A stretch of 64,000 bases of DNA from Phocaeicola plebeius. GTDB taxonomy: Bacteria > Bacteroidota > Bacteroidia > Bacteroidales > Bacteroidaceae. The stretch is from NCBI RefSeq assembly GCF_003437535.1, contig NZ_QSQT01000020.1, positions 1-64,000 of the forward strand, read 5' to 3'. Positions 32,905-42,650 of this stretch are shown piece by piece. Both the position numbers and the translations under genes were made by a program. How positions within the stretch are numbered: the stretch's first letter is position 1; every line of letters begins with the position of its first letter. The notes beneath the pieces are model-generated. The model was not told where the DNA came from, ran no database searches, and saw only the letters and a list, made by a program, of their open reading frames with translations.

Positions 32905-35676
32905 TCAAAATAAATATTTAACAGGTATCAACCGGACTATTCCGTTCAACCCGGAAGGAAGTGTTTCCCAATGTCCGTAAGTACCTTTCTCGTAATTCAG
33001 CTTAGCCATATTGATGTCCTCAAAAATGCGCCATTGCTTACCCTGACGGTCCATCTCAGCAATACTATTTGCCGGAAGGTTGGTGACTTCCACTTCTATG
33101 AGATTCTTACCAGACTTTAGCAATTGCCCTATGCTTAAACGGAAGAGAGCAGCCCAGGCTATACCAGCTTCTTGCCCATTTATACGCACACGTGCACTCT
33201 CACGCACGTCACCCAGGTCCAAAACCCAGTCATCCGCCGATAATTCAGGCAAATCCAACTCCAATGAATACAATGCAGTACCCCGGTTAATCTTCGCAGC
33301 CGGATGTGCAACCTCTGTCCATGAAGAAGGCGTATCTATTTTAAACTCCCCTTCAATAGCCGGATAGCTTTCCACGAATCTCAGTTTCCAACCATGATCC
33401 AAACTCAAACTATAGTCCATTTCCTTCCTATATTTCCATTCAGGCTCTCCTTGCAAGGAACGAGTAAAAGTTTGAAGAATGATACTCTCTCCCGACTTCA
33501 ATTGCATATATACTTGAGTTTTTCCTTCCACCTCGCGCGTTTTTGCAATTCCCCGTTTACCCGTCATCGGGTCAAAACACATGATATGTTTTTCAGGCAC
33601 ATTCAATGTTACCCATCCTTCCACATCGTTAGCCTGTAAGTCGGAAATAAAATAATGATGTCCTTCCGTATGTGTACGCCGGATAAACTGTACCCCCCAA
33701 CGTGTCTTCAGTTCTTCTGCCGGAACTCCCGTACGCTCTAATGTCTCATGGTAATCACTTCCCACGATGATACGCCCTTTCCCAAAATTAAAAGCCTGTG
33801 TGCCTCGGAAAGACTTTTCTCCTGGCAACTGTTCCAGCAATGCAAATAGTTGCTCCCGATTCTGTTTCAATGAAGCATATCCAGGCACATCTTCCGGATA
33901 ATGTTCCACAAATACTACAGTTGCCCCCTGACGTGCCAATGCGACCAACTTCTTTAAGGTAGAAACTGGAATCAATTTTACTGCAGGTACGATGAGTGCT
34001 TTATAACAAGCACCTCCACGTGTCTTCAGCATACCATCCTGACACGATGTACTTTTAATAAAAGAATCAGAAATATAGTCTACATCATAGCCACCTGCCA
34101 TAATGGTTTGTATCGTCTTGATAAACTTCGGCGCATACTGATCCATCTTGTGAATATCAAAGCCAACAAAACGTCCTGGAATGTCATTCCACATATCATA
34201 AACCGGAAGATAAACCAGGAAGTCATTATCAGGCTTACCTAATTGAAGAAAAGACTGACAACGAGTTATATACTCAAAGAAAGCCGGCGCGTCACGCCAT
34301 ATCGTATTGGTGGGCGACATGTTTATCGTAGCATAAAATAGCCAACCAGGCCAGGCTGCTTCTTTCGGAGAATAGGGGGTACCATGAAAAAATGCATGAT
34401 TAACACCCGACACAAACATCAAATCCATATCAGGCTTACACTGTGAGAGGGAAGTACGAAAATGCTCCGTCAACCAGGTGAATGTTTCAGAAGAAGTGTA
34501 AGGTTTTCCCGCAATATGTGCAGCCGAAGAAGCATATTTCAGCATGGAAATATCTGAAAAATTAGGACGTGTAAGCGAATCACGCCTCAATCTCCTAATA
34601 TGAAAATCAGTCAACCCAAACCCTTCGCACTCCGGAATATCCGCCGAAGCATACGTATCAATCAGATTGGCAGGAGATCCATGTGCCTGATTACGGGTCG
34701 TACTTCCATGCCCATGCGCCCATTTGGTCCATGCAGTCGTAAAGTTCTCAACCAGAAGTTCTCCCAATGTTTCCCTATAATCAGACACTAGACGACGTGT
34801 CAGTTCAGTTCGTTCCTGTGAGATAAACTCCGGAAAATGATTCTCTAGCCGATAACCACGACGTGCGGCAAATTCTTTCAAGAAAGCAGGAGTCCAATCG
34901 GCTCCGTACACCTCATACGAATCATTGAAGAAGGTACGGGGAAAGTTGACCTTGTTTGTCTTGAAAGCCTTATCAAACTTCTCAAAGTAAGATTTTACGG
35001 CCACCGGACTAAAATGATCCATAACATACCCTTCTCCCCCGGGAGCCGCACGCTTTACTTTCTGAAAAGTCCGTCCCACAAACAATGCCACCAGCTTCCA
35101 GTCTCCTGTCGGAGCATCCCACTGTAAATATCCGTCTTTAACTTTCCTGGTCAGATTCACCACTTTTCCGTCTGCCCCATAAGCCATCAGACAATCCAGG
35201 TAAGCCACATCCCGCTGTTTCTCTTCTTTAGTATCACGAATGTCGATTTCCAACTTTACCGATTCACCTCCCTTTACCTCATAACATTCAAAAATAGCTT
35301 TTGCTGCTGCTTGTGAGAGAGATACCTCGGGGCCTCCGAAAGGCCATCCTGTTCCGGTATTCATATCAATGTCTATCCCGTTCATCTTACCCACCTCCTG
35401 CGTATAACGGAACATTTCCATCCATTCGGGTGACAGAAAGCGGATATTATGAGATTCATTTCCCTTTACCCCATAAATAGGCGTAACCTCCAGACTTCCC
35501 AGCCCGGCTTTCCCATATTCCTTCAGGTTATAATTCAGATTATCTTTATCGACGGCACTTCCTAACCACCACCAGCGGCTGCCGGGACGTGCTTCAGGTC
35601 TCACCTCCGGCCAGTTTTGTGCAGCCGCCCCCATCGCAGAGCACAAAAGAAATAATAAGATGCTGTTCTTTTTCAT
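32905..35676 (-). CDS. GH106-family alpha-L-rhamnosidase
   Basis: A 923-aa enzyme with a signal peptide (MKKNSILLFLLCSAMGAAAQ) and no lipobox, so periplasmic. The start of the mature protein (WPEVRPEARPGSRWWWLGSAVDKDNLNYNLKEY) is typical of GH106, with a TIM-barrel catalytic region and C-terminal beta-sandwich domains (DWVLDLGDVRESARVRINGQEAG). GH106 enzymes remove rhamnose from rhamnogalacturonan and related glycans; in B. thetaiotaomicron one acts on RG-II. It is divergent from a GH2 gene, and GH28 and GH105 genes follow, which fits pectin degradation. Confidence 0.88.
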   Translation of the reverse strand: MKKNSILLFLLCSAMGAAAQNWPEVRPEARPGSRWWWLGSAVDKDNLNYNLKEYGKAGLGSLEVTPIYGVKGNESHNIRFLSPEWMEMFRYTQEVGKMNGIDIDMNTGTGWPFGGPEVSLSQAAAKAIFECYEVKGGESVKLEIDIRDTKEEKQRDVAYLDCLMAYGADGKVVNLTRKVKDGYLQWDAPTGDWKLVALFVGRTFQKVKRAAPGGEGYVMDHFSPVAVKSYFEKFDKAFKTNKVNFPRTFFNDSYEVYGADWTPAFLKEFAARRGYRLENHFPEFISQERTELTRRLVSDYRETLGELLVENFTTAWTKWAHGHGSTTRNQAHGSPANLIDTYASADIPECEGFGLTDFHIRRLRRDSLTRPNFSDISMLKYASSAAHIAGKPYTSSETFTWLTEHFRTSLSQCKPDMDLMFVSGVNHAFFHGTPYSPKEAAWPGWLFYATINMSPTNTIWRDAPAFFEYITRCQSFLQLGKPDNDFLVYLPVYDMWNDIPGRFVGFDIHKMDQYAPKFIKTIQTIMAGGYDVDYISDSFIKSTSCQDGMLKTRGGACYKALIVPAVKLIPVSTLKKLVALARQGATVVFVEHYPEDVPGYASLKQNREQLFALLEQLPGEKSFRGTQAFNFGKGRIIVGSDYHETLERTGVPAEELKTRWGVQFIRRTHTEGHHYFISDLQANDVEGWVTLNVPEKHIMCFDPMTGKRGIAKTREVEGKTQVYMQLKSGESIILQTFTRSLQGEPEWKYRKEMDYSLSLDHGWKLRFVESYPAIEGEFKIDTPSSWTEVAHPAAKINRGTALYSLELDLPELSADDWVLDLGDVRESARVRINGQEAGIAWAALFRLSIGQLLKSGKNLIEVEVTNLPANSIAEMDRQGKQWRIFEDINMAKLNYEKGTYGHWETLPSGLNGIVRLIPVKYLF

Positions 35677-35703
35677 GGAATTACAAATTAGGTTTCATAC
35701 TTG

Positions 35704-35711
35704 CAAAGATA
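35704..35711 (-). promoter_or_regulatory. -7 box of the GH106 gene
   Basis: Minus strand reads TATCTTTG, 27 bp before the start codon. Confidence 0.6.
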
Positions 35712-35741
35712 AAAGTTATACAGCCCTTACAACTATAGGAA

Positions 35742-35799
35742 TGTACAGATTCATGGATTTTTGTACGCCTGATACACAATCTTCCGAGCAAGATGTACA
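35742..35799. promoter_or_regulatory. Two TGTACA sites between divergent GH106 and GH2 promoters
   Basis: TGTACA occurs at 35742-35747 and 35794-35799, 52 bp apart (about five helical turns), with a partial TGTAC at 35762. They could be operator half-sites shared by both genes; six-base sites are also expected by chance. Confidence 0.25.
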
Positions 35800-35830
35800 T
35801 TATTCCATTCATTCATTTCATGAAGGTGCG

Positions 35831-35838
35831 TATCTTTG
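35831..35838 (+). promoter_or_regulatory. -7 box of the GH2 gene
   Basis: TATCTTTG, 26 bp before ATG 35865. It supports that start over ATG 35793, which would lie upstream of the promoter. Confidence 0.6.
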
Positions 35839-35864
35839 TAGAAAACAAATCAATAAACACGGAT

Positions 35865-38777
35865 ATGAAAAACAACTTTATCAGACTGACCCTACTTGCC
35901 AGCCTTTTCTGCAACGTGCCTGGCTTGCATTTGCAAGCGCAAGCCCCACATCCGGAACGAATTTATCTTTCAGGAACCGGTATTGACAATACCGTGACAT
36001 GGGACTTTCTCTGCTCAAAAGGACAAAACAGCGGCAAATGGAAAAAGATAGAAGTTCCCTGCAACTGGGAACTGCAAGGATTTGGAGAATATACTTACGG
36101 ACGATGGTATACCATCAAAGGTGCCAAACCAAGTGATGAAACAGGTATTTATCGCCACAAATTCGAGGCTCCCAAATCATGGAGCGGCCAGCGGGTAAAA
36201 ATTTATTTTGACGGAGTCATGACCGATACGGAAGTCTTAATCAACGGCAAACTGGCCGGAGAAATGCATCAGGGCGGATTCAACCGTTTTTGTTATGACA
36301 TCACCGACTTACTCACCCTCGGAAAGAAAAATACACTTGAAGTAAAAGTCGCTAAGGAATCTGCTAATTCATCCATCAACGCCGCAGAACGTAAAGCTGA
36401 CTGGTGGCTTTATGGAGGAATTTATCGTCCGGTATGGCTGGAAGTTGTTCCACAGGTACACATTGAACACTTTGTACTTAATGCCGACCAGCATGGCAAA
36501 TTTCAAGCTTCATGTGAAATGTATGGCGATGCGAAAGGATATGAACTTCACGTATCGGTACGAGGCCTGAAAGACGGAAAGACTGCCCTGACAAATACGG
36601 GACAATCTGCACTTTCCAAGAAAATTACAGATTCCGGCAAGGAACAACAGATAGAAGGACAATGGGCAGACATTCAAACCTGGTCCACAGAAGATCCTAA
36701 CCTGTATGTAGCTCGTCTGGAGTTGAAATCACCGGAAGGAAAGGTGATTCAGACACGTGAAACCAGAATCGGCTTCCGTACCGTCGAGTTTTTCCCACAA
36801 GACGGAGTATATCTGAACGGAACCAAACTCGTCGTAAAAGGTATTAACCGCCATTCATTCTCCGTAGACGGAGGAAGAGCCACCAGTGCAGCCATGAGTC
36901 GTCAGGACGCACTTCTCATCAAGGAAATGAACATGAACGCGGTAAGATCGCACTATGCCCCCGACGAACATTTCCTGGATATGTGCGATTCACTGGGTAT
37001 CGTATACATGGATGAACTGGCAGGATGGCAGAATTGCTACGACGAAAAAGTGGGTAGCAAACTGGTGAAAGAGATGGTACAGCGCGATGTCAATCATCCG
37101 TCCATCATCATCTGGAGTAATGGAAATGAAGGAGGATGGAATTATCAACTGGATAAACTATTTGCTCAATACGACAAGCTTCAAAAACGGCATGTAGTCC
37201 ACCCATGGGCCGACTTTAACGACCTGGATACGCACCATTATCCGGCTTATCTGACAGGAGTAGCCCGATTTACCAATGGCTATAAGGTCTTTATGCCTAC
37301 AGAATTCATGCATGCCATGTACGACCAAGGAGGAGGTGCCGGATTACGGGATTTCTGGGATCGCTGGAATACGAACCCGCTATTTGCCGGAGGATTTATC
37401 TGGGTATTCTGCGATGAAGCTCCCAAACGGAGTGACAAAGGAGGTATTCTGGATTCTGACAAATCGAATGCACCTGATGGAGTAGTTGGTCCTCGCCGTG
37501 AAAAAGAAGGCAGCTTCTATGCCATCCGTGCCCAATGGTCACCCATCCAGCTGAAACCACTACTCATCACCTCTCATTTTAACGGTAATTTCCTGGTTAC
37601 CAACGAATATACTTACACGAATCTGAAGGAATGCAAAATGACATACAAAGTATTGTCATGTGACACTCCATTGAAAGGTGTAACACAATCCATTGAATTA
37701 AGCCACGGAGAAGTTACTCTCCCTGCTATCCAGCCAGGAGAAACCGGCACAGCCCATTTCGACCTTCCGGACAACTTCCATGAAGGTGATGTACTGGAAC
37801 TGGAAGCTTTCGATAAAAATGGACATAGCATCTGCAACTGGAGCTACCCCATCCGCCTGGTAAAACAATATTTTGACCATAAGATGGCACAATCACCCAT
37901 GACCCTGGAAGCACTTCCCAAAGCTACCGCCTCACGCAATGCCAGCCACATCGTACTGAACAGTGCGAAGGTAAGTGTAACGTTTGATGCCACTACCGGT
38001 ATCATCAAGCAAGTAAAAGCAGGAGAAACAGAGGTTCCGTTCAAGGACGGTCCGGTAGCTGTAGGAATGAAAATGCGCTATGAGCCTTCACTCAGTTACG
38101 TGCGTGAGACACAAGAAGAAGCTATATTCTGTGCCAAATATAAAGGAGCAGCCGACTCCATTGTCTGGCGTCTGACCGATCAAGGACTGCTTTATATGGA
38201 TGCCATCCTACTGAACCGCGCATCCGGAGGAGGAGGATTTGACGATGCCTTTATGGATACCAAGGTATACAACCTCGGATTGACCTTCTCTTACCCGGAA
38301 GCAAACTGTACCGGCATGAAATGGCTGGGACGTGGTCCCTATCGTGTATGGAAGAACCGTATCCCTGGTACCAACTATAACATCTGGCATAAAGATTACA
38401 ACAATACCATTACAGGAGAAAGTTTTGAAAATCTGATTTATCCAGAATTTAAAGGATATCATGCCCACATGTACTGGGCTACACTGGAAAGCGACAAAAC
38501 ACCGTTTACTGTTTATTCAAGAAACGATGGAATCTTCTATCACATCTTTACGCCGGAAGAACCCGTAGGACGTGTCAGAAGAACTATGCCGCAATTCCCT
38601 GAGGGTGATATATCTTTCTTGCTTGACATACCGGCTATTTGCTCCTTCAAACCCATCGAGCAACAAGGCCCCAACAGCCAACCTGGAAATATCCGCATTA
38701 AACAAGGGGATGAAGGATTACATTTGAACCTGATGTTCGACTTCCGCCCGTCTGCCAATATCAATACCTCAAGATAG
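35865..38777 (+). CDS. GH2-family beta-galactosidase-like glycoside hydrolase
   Basis: From ATG 35865 the protein has 970 aa with a signal peptide (MKNNFIRLTLLASLFCNVPGLHLQAQA). The GH2 order is jelly roll (about 40-195), Ig-like domain (about 200-305), TIM barrel (about 306-600) and C-terminal sandwich. The acid/base is E422 in WSNGNEGG and the likely nucleophile is E480 in MPTEFMHA. The substrate is probably a beta-linked galactosyl or related residue in pectic side chains, inferred from the GH106, GH28 and GH105 genes nearby. It is periplasmic or secreted; no lipobox. Confidence 0.9.
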   Translation: MKNNFIRLTLLASLFCNVPGLHLQAQAPHPERIYLSGTGIDNTVTWDFLCSKGQNSGKWKKIEVPCNWELQGFGEYTYGRWYTIKGAKPSDETGIYRHKFEAPKSWSGQRVKIYFDGVMTDTEVLINGKLAGEMHQGGFNRFCYDITDLLTLGKKNTLEVKVAKESANSSINAAERKADWWLYGGIYRPVWLEVVPQVHIEHFVLNADQHGKFQASCEMYGDAKGYELHVSVRGLKDGKTALTNTGQSALSKKITDSGKEQQIEGQWADIQTWSTEDPNLYVARLELKSPEGKVIQTRETRIGFRTVEFFPQDGVYLNGTKLVVKGINRHSFSVDGGRATSAAMSRQDALLIKEMNMNAVRSHYAPDEHFLDMCDSLGIVYMDELAGWQNCYDEKVGSKLVKEMVQRDVNHPSIIIWSNGNEGGWNYQLDKLFAQYDKLQKRHVVHPWADFNDLDTHHYPAYLTGVARFTNGYKVFMPTEFMHAMYDQGGGAGLRDFWDRWNTNPLFAGGFIWVFCDEAPKRSDKGGILDSDKSNAPDGVVGPRREKEGSFYAIRAQWSPIQLKPLLITSHFNGNFLVTNEYTYTNLKECKMTYKVLSCDTPLKGVTQSIELSHGEVTLPAIQPGETGTAHFDLPDNFHEGDVLELEAFDKNGHSICNWSYPIRLVKQYFDHKMAQSPMTLEALPKATASRNASHIVLNSAKVSVTFDATTGIIKQVKAGETEVPFKDGPVAVGMKMRYEPSLSYVRETQEEAIFCAKYKGAADSIVWRLTDQGLLYMDAILLNRASGGGGFDDAFMDTKVYNLGLTFSYPEANCTGMKWLGRGPYRVWKNRIPGTNYNIWHKDYNNTITGESFENLIYPEFKGYHAHMYWATLESDKTPFTVYSRNDGIFYHIFTPEEPVGRVRRTMPQFPEGDISFLLDIPAICSFKPIEQQGPNSQPGNIRIKQGDEGLHLNLMFDFRPSANINTSR

Positions 38778-38798
38778 AACAAACACACTGTAACAAAG

Positions 38799-38828
38799 AG
38801 CCGTCTTGCATTGCGAGGCGGCTTTTTT
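38799..38828 (+). terminator. Terminator of the GH2 gene
   Basis: An 11-bp stem with two G-U pairs, AGCCGTCTTGC and GCGAGGCGGCT, loop ATT, then a T-run. Confidence 0.9.
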
Positions 38829-38838
38829 ACTTTTATAC

Positions 38839-38889
38839 AAAAATCACGGTTTTCCGTGTTTCCCTTCCTCATAAGACAGACTATATTTG
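38839..38889 (+). promoter_or_regulatory. Dyad operator and promoter of the LytTR gene
   Basis: AAAAAT (38839-38844) is followed by the perfect dyad CACGGTTTTCCGTG (38845-38858). The exact -7 box TATATTTG (38882-38889) begins 37 bp after the dyad start. The same A-run and a near-identical dyad stand 37 bp before the -7 box of the NarL-type regulator gene at 41371, so one regulator probably binds both. Confidence 0.6.
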
Positions 38890-38918
38890 GCCCTAAAGGA
38901 ATAGAAAACACAGGAAAG

Positions 38919-39329
38919 ATGGAAATGACAGAAATACAACGATACAAAATAGCCTTAGAACGTCTTAAGCAACTTTCCGACATAAGATTGGGGAAACCTC
39001 TGCTTATTCAAACCTTAATGGGAAACCTGCGTGTCCTACACTCCAACCACATCGGTTATTTCAAATACATCTCAACCAAAAAGAGTTGGGAGATAGCATT
39101 AACCGACGGCTCCTTTGTCCGGCTAAAAGAAAACCTGCGCGCGAAAAATTTATGTGCATATAATGACCGATTTATACAAATCCATCAATCCTATATCATC
39201 AACATACAGTATCTGTGCATGATACAAAACAACCACTGCATCATGTATCCTCCTTTTCATCATATCAATGAACTCTGTATCTCACAAAAATACAAAAGGG
39301 AACTGACCGCCTATTTCTACCAATTCTGA
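38919..39329 (+). CDS. Small LytTR-type DNA-binding protein
   Basis: A 136-aa protein carrying a LytTR DNA-binding domain in its C-terminal 90 residues (IGYFKYISTKKSWEIALTDGSFVRLKENL, IQIHQSYIINIQYL). There is no receiver domain, so it is not directly phosphorylated. The promoter at 38882 excludes the in-frame ATG at 38811, which lies inside the GH2 terminator; ATG 38919 or 38925 fits. It precedes a sensor kinase gene and shares an operator-like dyad with the regulator gene beyond it. The target is unknown; the neighbouring pectin enzymes are candidates. Confidence 0.8.
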   Translation: MEMTEIQRYKIALERLKQLSDIRLGKPLLIQTLMGNLRVLHSNHIGYFKYISTKKSWEIALTDGSFVRLKENLRAKNLCAYNDRFIQIHQSYIINIQYLCMIQNNHCIMYPPFHHINELCISQKYKRELTAYFYQF

Positions 39330-39456
39330 AGCGGATAACCCAGCTCACAATGTCATATCATTCAATCATTTCAGTCAAAATCCAAGATATTTTCCTCTGA
39401 AATTTGTATATTCCACAAAAAGGAATTATTTTGTCAAAATCACAAAAATACATTAC

Positions 39457-41364
39457 ATGAAAAAGCATATCCTTTTACTTGGCATCTTCTTGAGCCTTAC
39501 AGTTTTCCTGTCAGTACAAGCAGGAAATACGGTAATCGACAGTCTAAAACAGGAAATACGACAAGCCGAACGAGAACCCTCTTCCAAAGAAAAATTAATT
39601 GAATTATATCAATTCCTGGGTGCAGAATATGAAACTCTGGACCACGATTCATCCTACCATTATATACAAAAGGGACTCTCTCTTTACCCGCAACCTGCCT
39701 TTGAGGAAGAAGGCTACCTGCAACTGCTCAACTCATTGGCCAACTATCTTTTCATGGAGGGAAAGTTAGAACAAGCCAAAGAAACATTCAAGACAGTAGC
39801 CGCACATGCCCCCAAGCTCAAAGAACGAAGATACGATCTGGAAGGAGTCGTAGAATCTTCCATTGGCGTTTGCTACCGTAAATTAGGCATGTTCGATTCA
39901 GCCGTATATCACTATAATCGCGCGCTCGATTTCTGTAAGAAAACAGAAAAATACGAAGACATCGCCTCCACTTATTACAATATTGGCGTACTTTACCATC
40001 TCAACAAACGCTATGAAGAGGCCTTGGAACAAGGAAAGTTAGCGGCAGACTATGCCCGAAAGGCAAAAGACACATTAATGGAATTATATGCCAACACGCT
40101 TATCGGCGGATGCTATTGCAACATGGGGAAATATGCAGAAGCCAGTCAGATTCTAAAAAGAAATGTCCAAAAAGCATTAGAGATAGAATATCCCCTACTT
40201 GCCATGAGTTCTCTAAGCCCCTTACTAAGTACCTACCAATTGTGGAATAAAAAAGATTCTGTCAGAATTTTTCTGAAAAAAGGAGAAGAACTGATCCATC
40301 AGATTCCGGAAAACAGTCCGACAGCACTTGAATTTTATGGCACTCAAGCCAGCCTGTACAACTGGATTGGAGAATTTCAGAAAAGTCTCGATATCCTGAC
40401 AAACAAGTCGTTGATTCAAACGCAACTTCCATACGACAAGTATCATATTTTGATGGCACGTAATTACGAAGGGCTGGGCAACTATCAGAAAGCATTCCAC
40501 TGCATGCAGGAAGCATGTATTTATAAAGATTCCGTTTTCGATGGAAAAATAAAAAATGAGCTGTCGGAGCTGAATGAAAAATTAAGAAATAGCGACAAGG
40601 AATTGAAGATTGCTCTTCTGGAAAGAAATCAGGCACAAGAGAAAGAAACCCGCCTGCGCCATACCGTCTACTACCTTACGGTTATCGGACTGCTTTTAAT
40701 TGCCATCTCCATCCTGCTGCATAAACGGAAAGTACAGAAGAAAGAGACCGAACTGATAGCTGCACGTCAGTACATTGAAGGCCTGGAAAATGAACGTAAA
40801 CGGCTTGCCAAGGATTTACACGATGGAGTTTGCAACGACCTGTTAGGAGCCATACTCCAAATACAGCAGCATATTTCTTCCGAAGAACAAAAGACAACTA
40901 CCATTCAGACGCTGGAAGAAATACGCAATGGCGTAAGAGCCATCTCGCACGAATTGATGCCACCTAATTTCCAGTTTACTGATTTGAACGAAATGCTGGC
41001 CGACTATTTTGCGAAAATGCAGGAAGTATCAGGAGTGAACATATCCTATGCTCCCCACGCCCACACAGACTGGACCACTATTCCGGAACACATAGGATAT
41101 GAAATCTACCGCATCATGCAGGAAACCATCGGAAACATCTTAAAACATACTCAGGCAAAGCAGATTCACATTCAACTAAAAAAAGAAGACACCCAACTTG
41201 TCATTCACCTGCATTATGACGGAGACTGGAATCCGCATGCCGATTCATCCAAAGGAATCGGCCTACGTACCATCAACGACCGATTAAAAACCATTGGAGG
41301 GAATTACAAGATAGAAAAAGACGATACAGGAGTAAATATCCATATTCATACATTTCTTCATTGA
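39457..41364 (+). CDS. TPR-containing NarL-type sensor histidine kinase
   Basis: A 635-aa kinase. A signal peptide (MKKHILLLGIFLSLTVFLSVQAG) is followed by a periplasmic array of tetratricopeptide repeats (about 50-390, e.g. YEDIASTYYNIGVLYHLNKRYEEAL), a transmembrane helix (about 403-421), a coiled coil and a HisKA_3 dimerisation region with H455 in LAKDLHDGVCNDLLGA, then HATPase_c (ILKHTQAKQ, KGIGLRTINDRL). It phosphorylates NarL/LuxR-type regulators, here surely the one encoded 71 bp downstream. The ligand is unknown; TPR sensors may respond to proteins or peptides. Confidence 0.92.
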   Translation: MKKHILLLGIFLSLTVFLSVQAGNTVIDSLKQEIRQAEREPSSKEKLIELYQFLGAEYETLDHDSSYHYIQKGLSLYPQPAFEEEGYLQLLNSLANYLFMEGKLEQAKETFKTVAAHAPKLKERRYDLEGVVESSIGVCYRKLGMFDSAVYHYNRALDFCKKTEKYEDIASTYYNIGVLYHLNKRYEEALEQGKLAADYARKAKDTLMELYANTLIGGCYCNMGKYAEASQILKRNVQKALEIEYPLLAMSSLSPLLSTYQLWNKKDSVRIFLKKGEELIHQIPENSPTALEFYGTQASLYNWIGEFQKSLDILTNKSLIQTQLPYDKYHILMARNYEGLGNYQKAFHCMQEACIYKDSVFDGKIKNELSELNEKLRNSDKELKIALLERNQAQEKETRLRHTVYYLTVIGLLLIAISILLHKRKVQKKETELIAARQYIEGLENERKRLAKDLHDGVCNDLLGAILQIQQHISSEEQKTTTIQTLEEIRNGVRAISHELMPPNFQFTDLNEMLADYFAKMQEVSGVNISYAPHAHTDWTTIPEHIGYEIYRIMQETIGNILKHTQAKQIHIQLKKEDTQLVIHLHYDGDWNPHADSSKGIGLRTINDRLKTIGGNYKIEKDDTGVNIHIHTFLH

Positions 41365-41415
41365 AAAAATCACGGTTTTCAGTGAAAATCTTCTCGATGA
41401 ATCTTTTTTTCTTTG
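41365..41415 (+). promoter_or_regulatory. Dyad operator and promoter of the NarL-type regulator gene
   Basis: AAAAAT and CACGGTTTTCAGTG (41371-41384) differ from the LytTR-gene element only at one base of the dyad. The -7 box TTTCTTTG (41408-41415), one mismatch to TAnnTTTG, again starts 37 bp after the dyad start. Confidence 0.55.
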
Positions 41416-41435
41416 CAGTATAAAAATGCGACAAA

Positions 41436-42083
41436 ATGACAAGTCAAAAAGCCAAAATACTATTAGTCGATGACCATACCCTCATACTGCAAGGCATCAA
41501 GCATGTGGTTTCCCAAATGCCTGAAATAGAAAAGGTATATACCGCCTCATCGGGCGCTGAAGCGATGCTCCTGATAGACATGCAGCCATTTGACATTTAT
41601 CTGCTTGATGTGGAACTTCCGGATACCAACGGATTTGAACTGATAGACAAGATTCTGCAAAAACATCCGGAAGCACGCATCTTGGTTAATACCATGCACG
41701 AAGAAATATGGATACTCAAAAGGCTTACCAAAGCATCCATCAGCGGAGCTATACTAAAGTCGGCAGATATTAACGAACTGACACTGGCCATCCAGACTAT
41801 TTTGAAAGGAGGACAATATCTTTGTAAACGGTTCAAAACGATTTTAAACCGGATGCAAACAGAGGAACAAATCAAGGAACAGCTCACGCTAAGAGAGATG
41901 GAAGTATTGCAAGCCATTGCCAAAGGATTCAACACAAGAGAGATTGCAGATTTACTTCATGTTTCCAACAATACGATTGAAACACACCGGAAAAGTCTCA
42001 TGAGTAAACTGGAAGCAAGAAATGCGGTAGATCTTGTTCTAAAAGCCATTAACCTTGGAATAATCCCACTGGATTCGAAATAA
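41436..42083 (+). CDS. NarL/LuxR-type response regulator
   Basis: A 215-aa regulator with a receiver domain (VDDH at 11-14, phosphoacceptor D58 in IYLLDVELP) and a C-terminal LuxR helix-turn-helix (about 150-210: LTLREMEVLQAIAKGFNTREIADLLHVSNNTIETH). It pairs with the TPR kinase upstream. Its gene has its own promoter with a dyad shared with the LytTR gene, which suggests autoregulation or cross-regulation. Confidence 0.94.
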   Translation: MTSQKAKILLVDDHTLILQGIKHVVSQMPEIEKVYTASSGAEAMLLIDMQPFDIYLLDVELPDTNGFELIDKILQKHPEARILVNTMHEEIWILKRLTKASISGAILKSADINELTLAIQTILKGGQYLCKRFKTILNRMQTEEQIKEQLTLREMEVLQAIAKGFNTREIADLLHVSNNTIETHRKSLMSKLEARNAVDLVLKAINLGIIPLDSK

Positions 42084-42121
42084 AAATCCACCCGTTTTTA
42101 GGGCTCATATTCTTTTTTTCG

Positions 42122-42129
42122 TATATTTG
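42122..42129 (+). promoter_or_regulatory. -7 box of ndk
   Basis: TATATTTG, an exact match, 40 bp before the start codon. Confidence 0.55.
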
Positions 42130-42169
42130 AGCGCAATGAATCTTTGTATCACCTTAATATAAACGAACT

Positions 42170-42646
42170 ATGAGTCTCGAAAAAACATTAGTGATTCTAA
42201 AACCAAGTACCGTACAACGCGGACTTATTGGAGAAATAACCCATAGATTTGAACGTAAAGGCTTGCGCTTGGCGGGCATGAAAATGATGCAGCTTACCGA
42301 AGACCTGCTCAATGAACATTATGCACACCTGGCCGGGAAACCGTTCTTTTCTCGTGTAAAAGCATCCATGATGGCCTGCCCGGTTATCGTATGCTGTTAT
42401 GAAGGAGTCGATGCCATTCAGGTGGTACGTTCCATGACAGGAGCTACCAATGGTCGTGTAGCAGTTCCGGGGACTATTCGAGGTGACTATTGTGTAAGTT
42501 CACAGGAAAACATCATCCACACCTCCGATTCACCCAAAACGGCTATCGAAGAAATAGAACGATTCTTCAAGCCTGAAGAACTGTTTGAATACGAAAGAGC
42601 TGTTATCGACTTTGTTTACTATCCGGATGAATATAAACTAACATAA
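42170..42646 (+). CDS. ndk: Nucleoside diphosphate kinase
   Basis: A 158-aa NDK, slightly longer than the usual 140-150. The active-site histidine is H117 in NIIHTSDSP, with the KPSTVQRGLIG start and the RSMTGATN...PGTIRGDY segment. It moves the gamma-phosphate between nucleoside triphosphates and diphosphates. It has its own promoter and terminator and is not functionally tied to the pectin genes around it. Confidence 0.96.
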   Translation: MSLEKTLVILKPSTVQRGLIGEITHRFERKGLRLAGMKMMQLTEDLLNEHYAHLAGKPFFSRVKASMMACPVIVCCYEGVDAIQVVRSMTGATNGRVAVPGTIRGDYCVSSQENIIHTSDSPKTAIEEIERFFKPEELFEYERAVIDFVYYPDEYKLT

Positions 42647-42650
42647 TTTT

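Noticed and set aside
42082..42129. Third copy of the CACGG dyad before ndk
   Set aside because: An A-run and a C/G-rich word occur, but the dyad is not preserved and the distance to the -7 box differs by about 3 bp.
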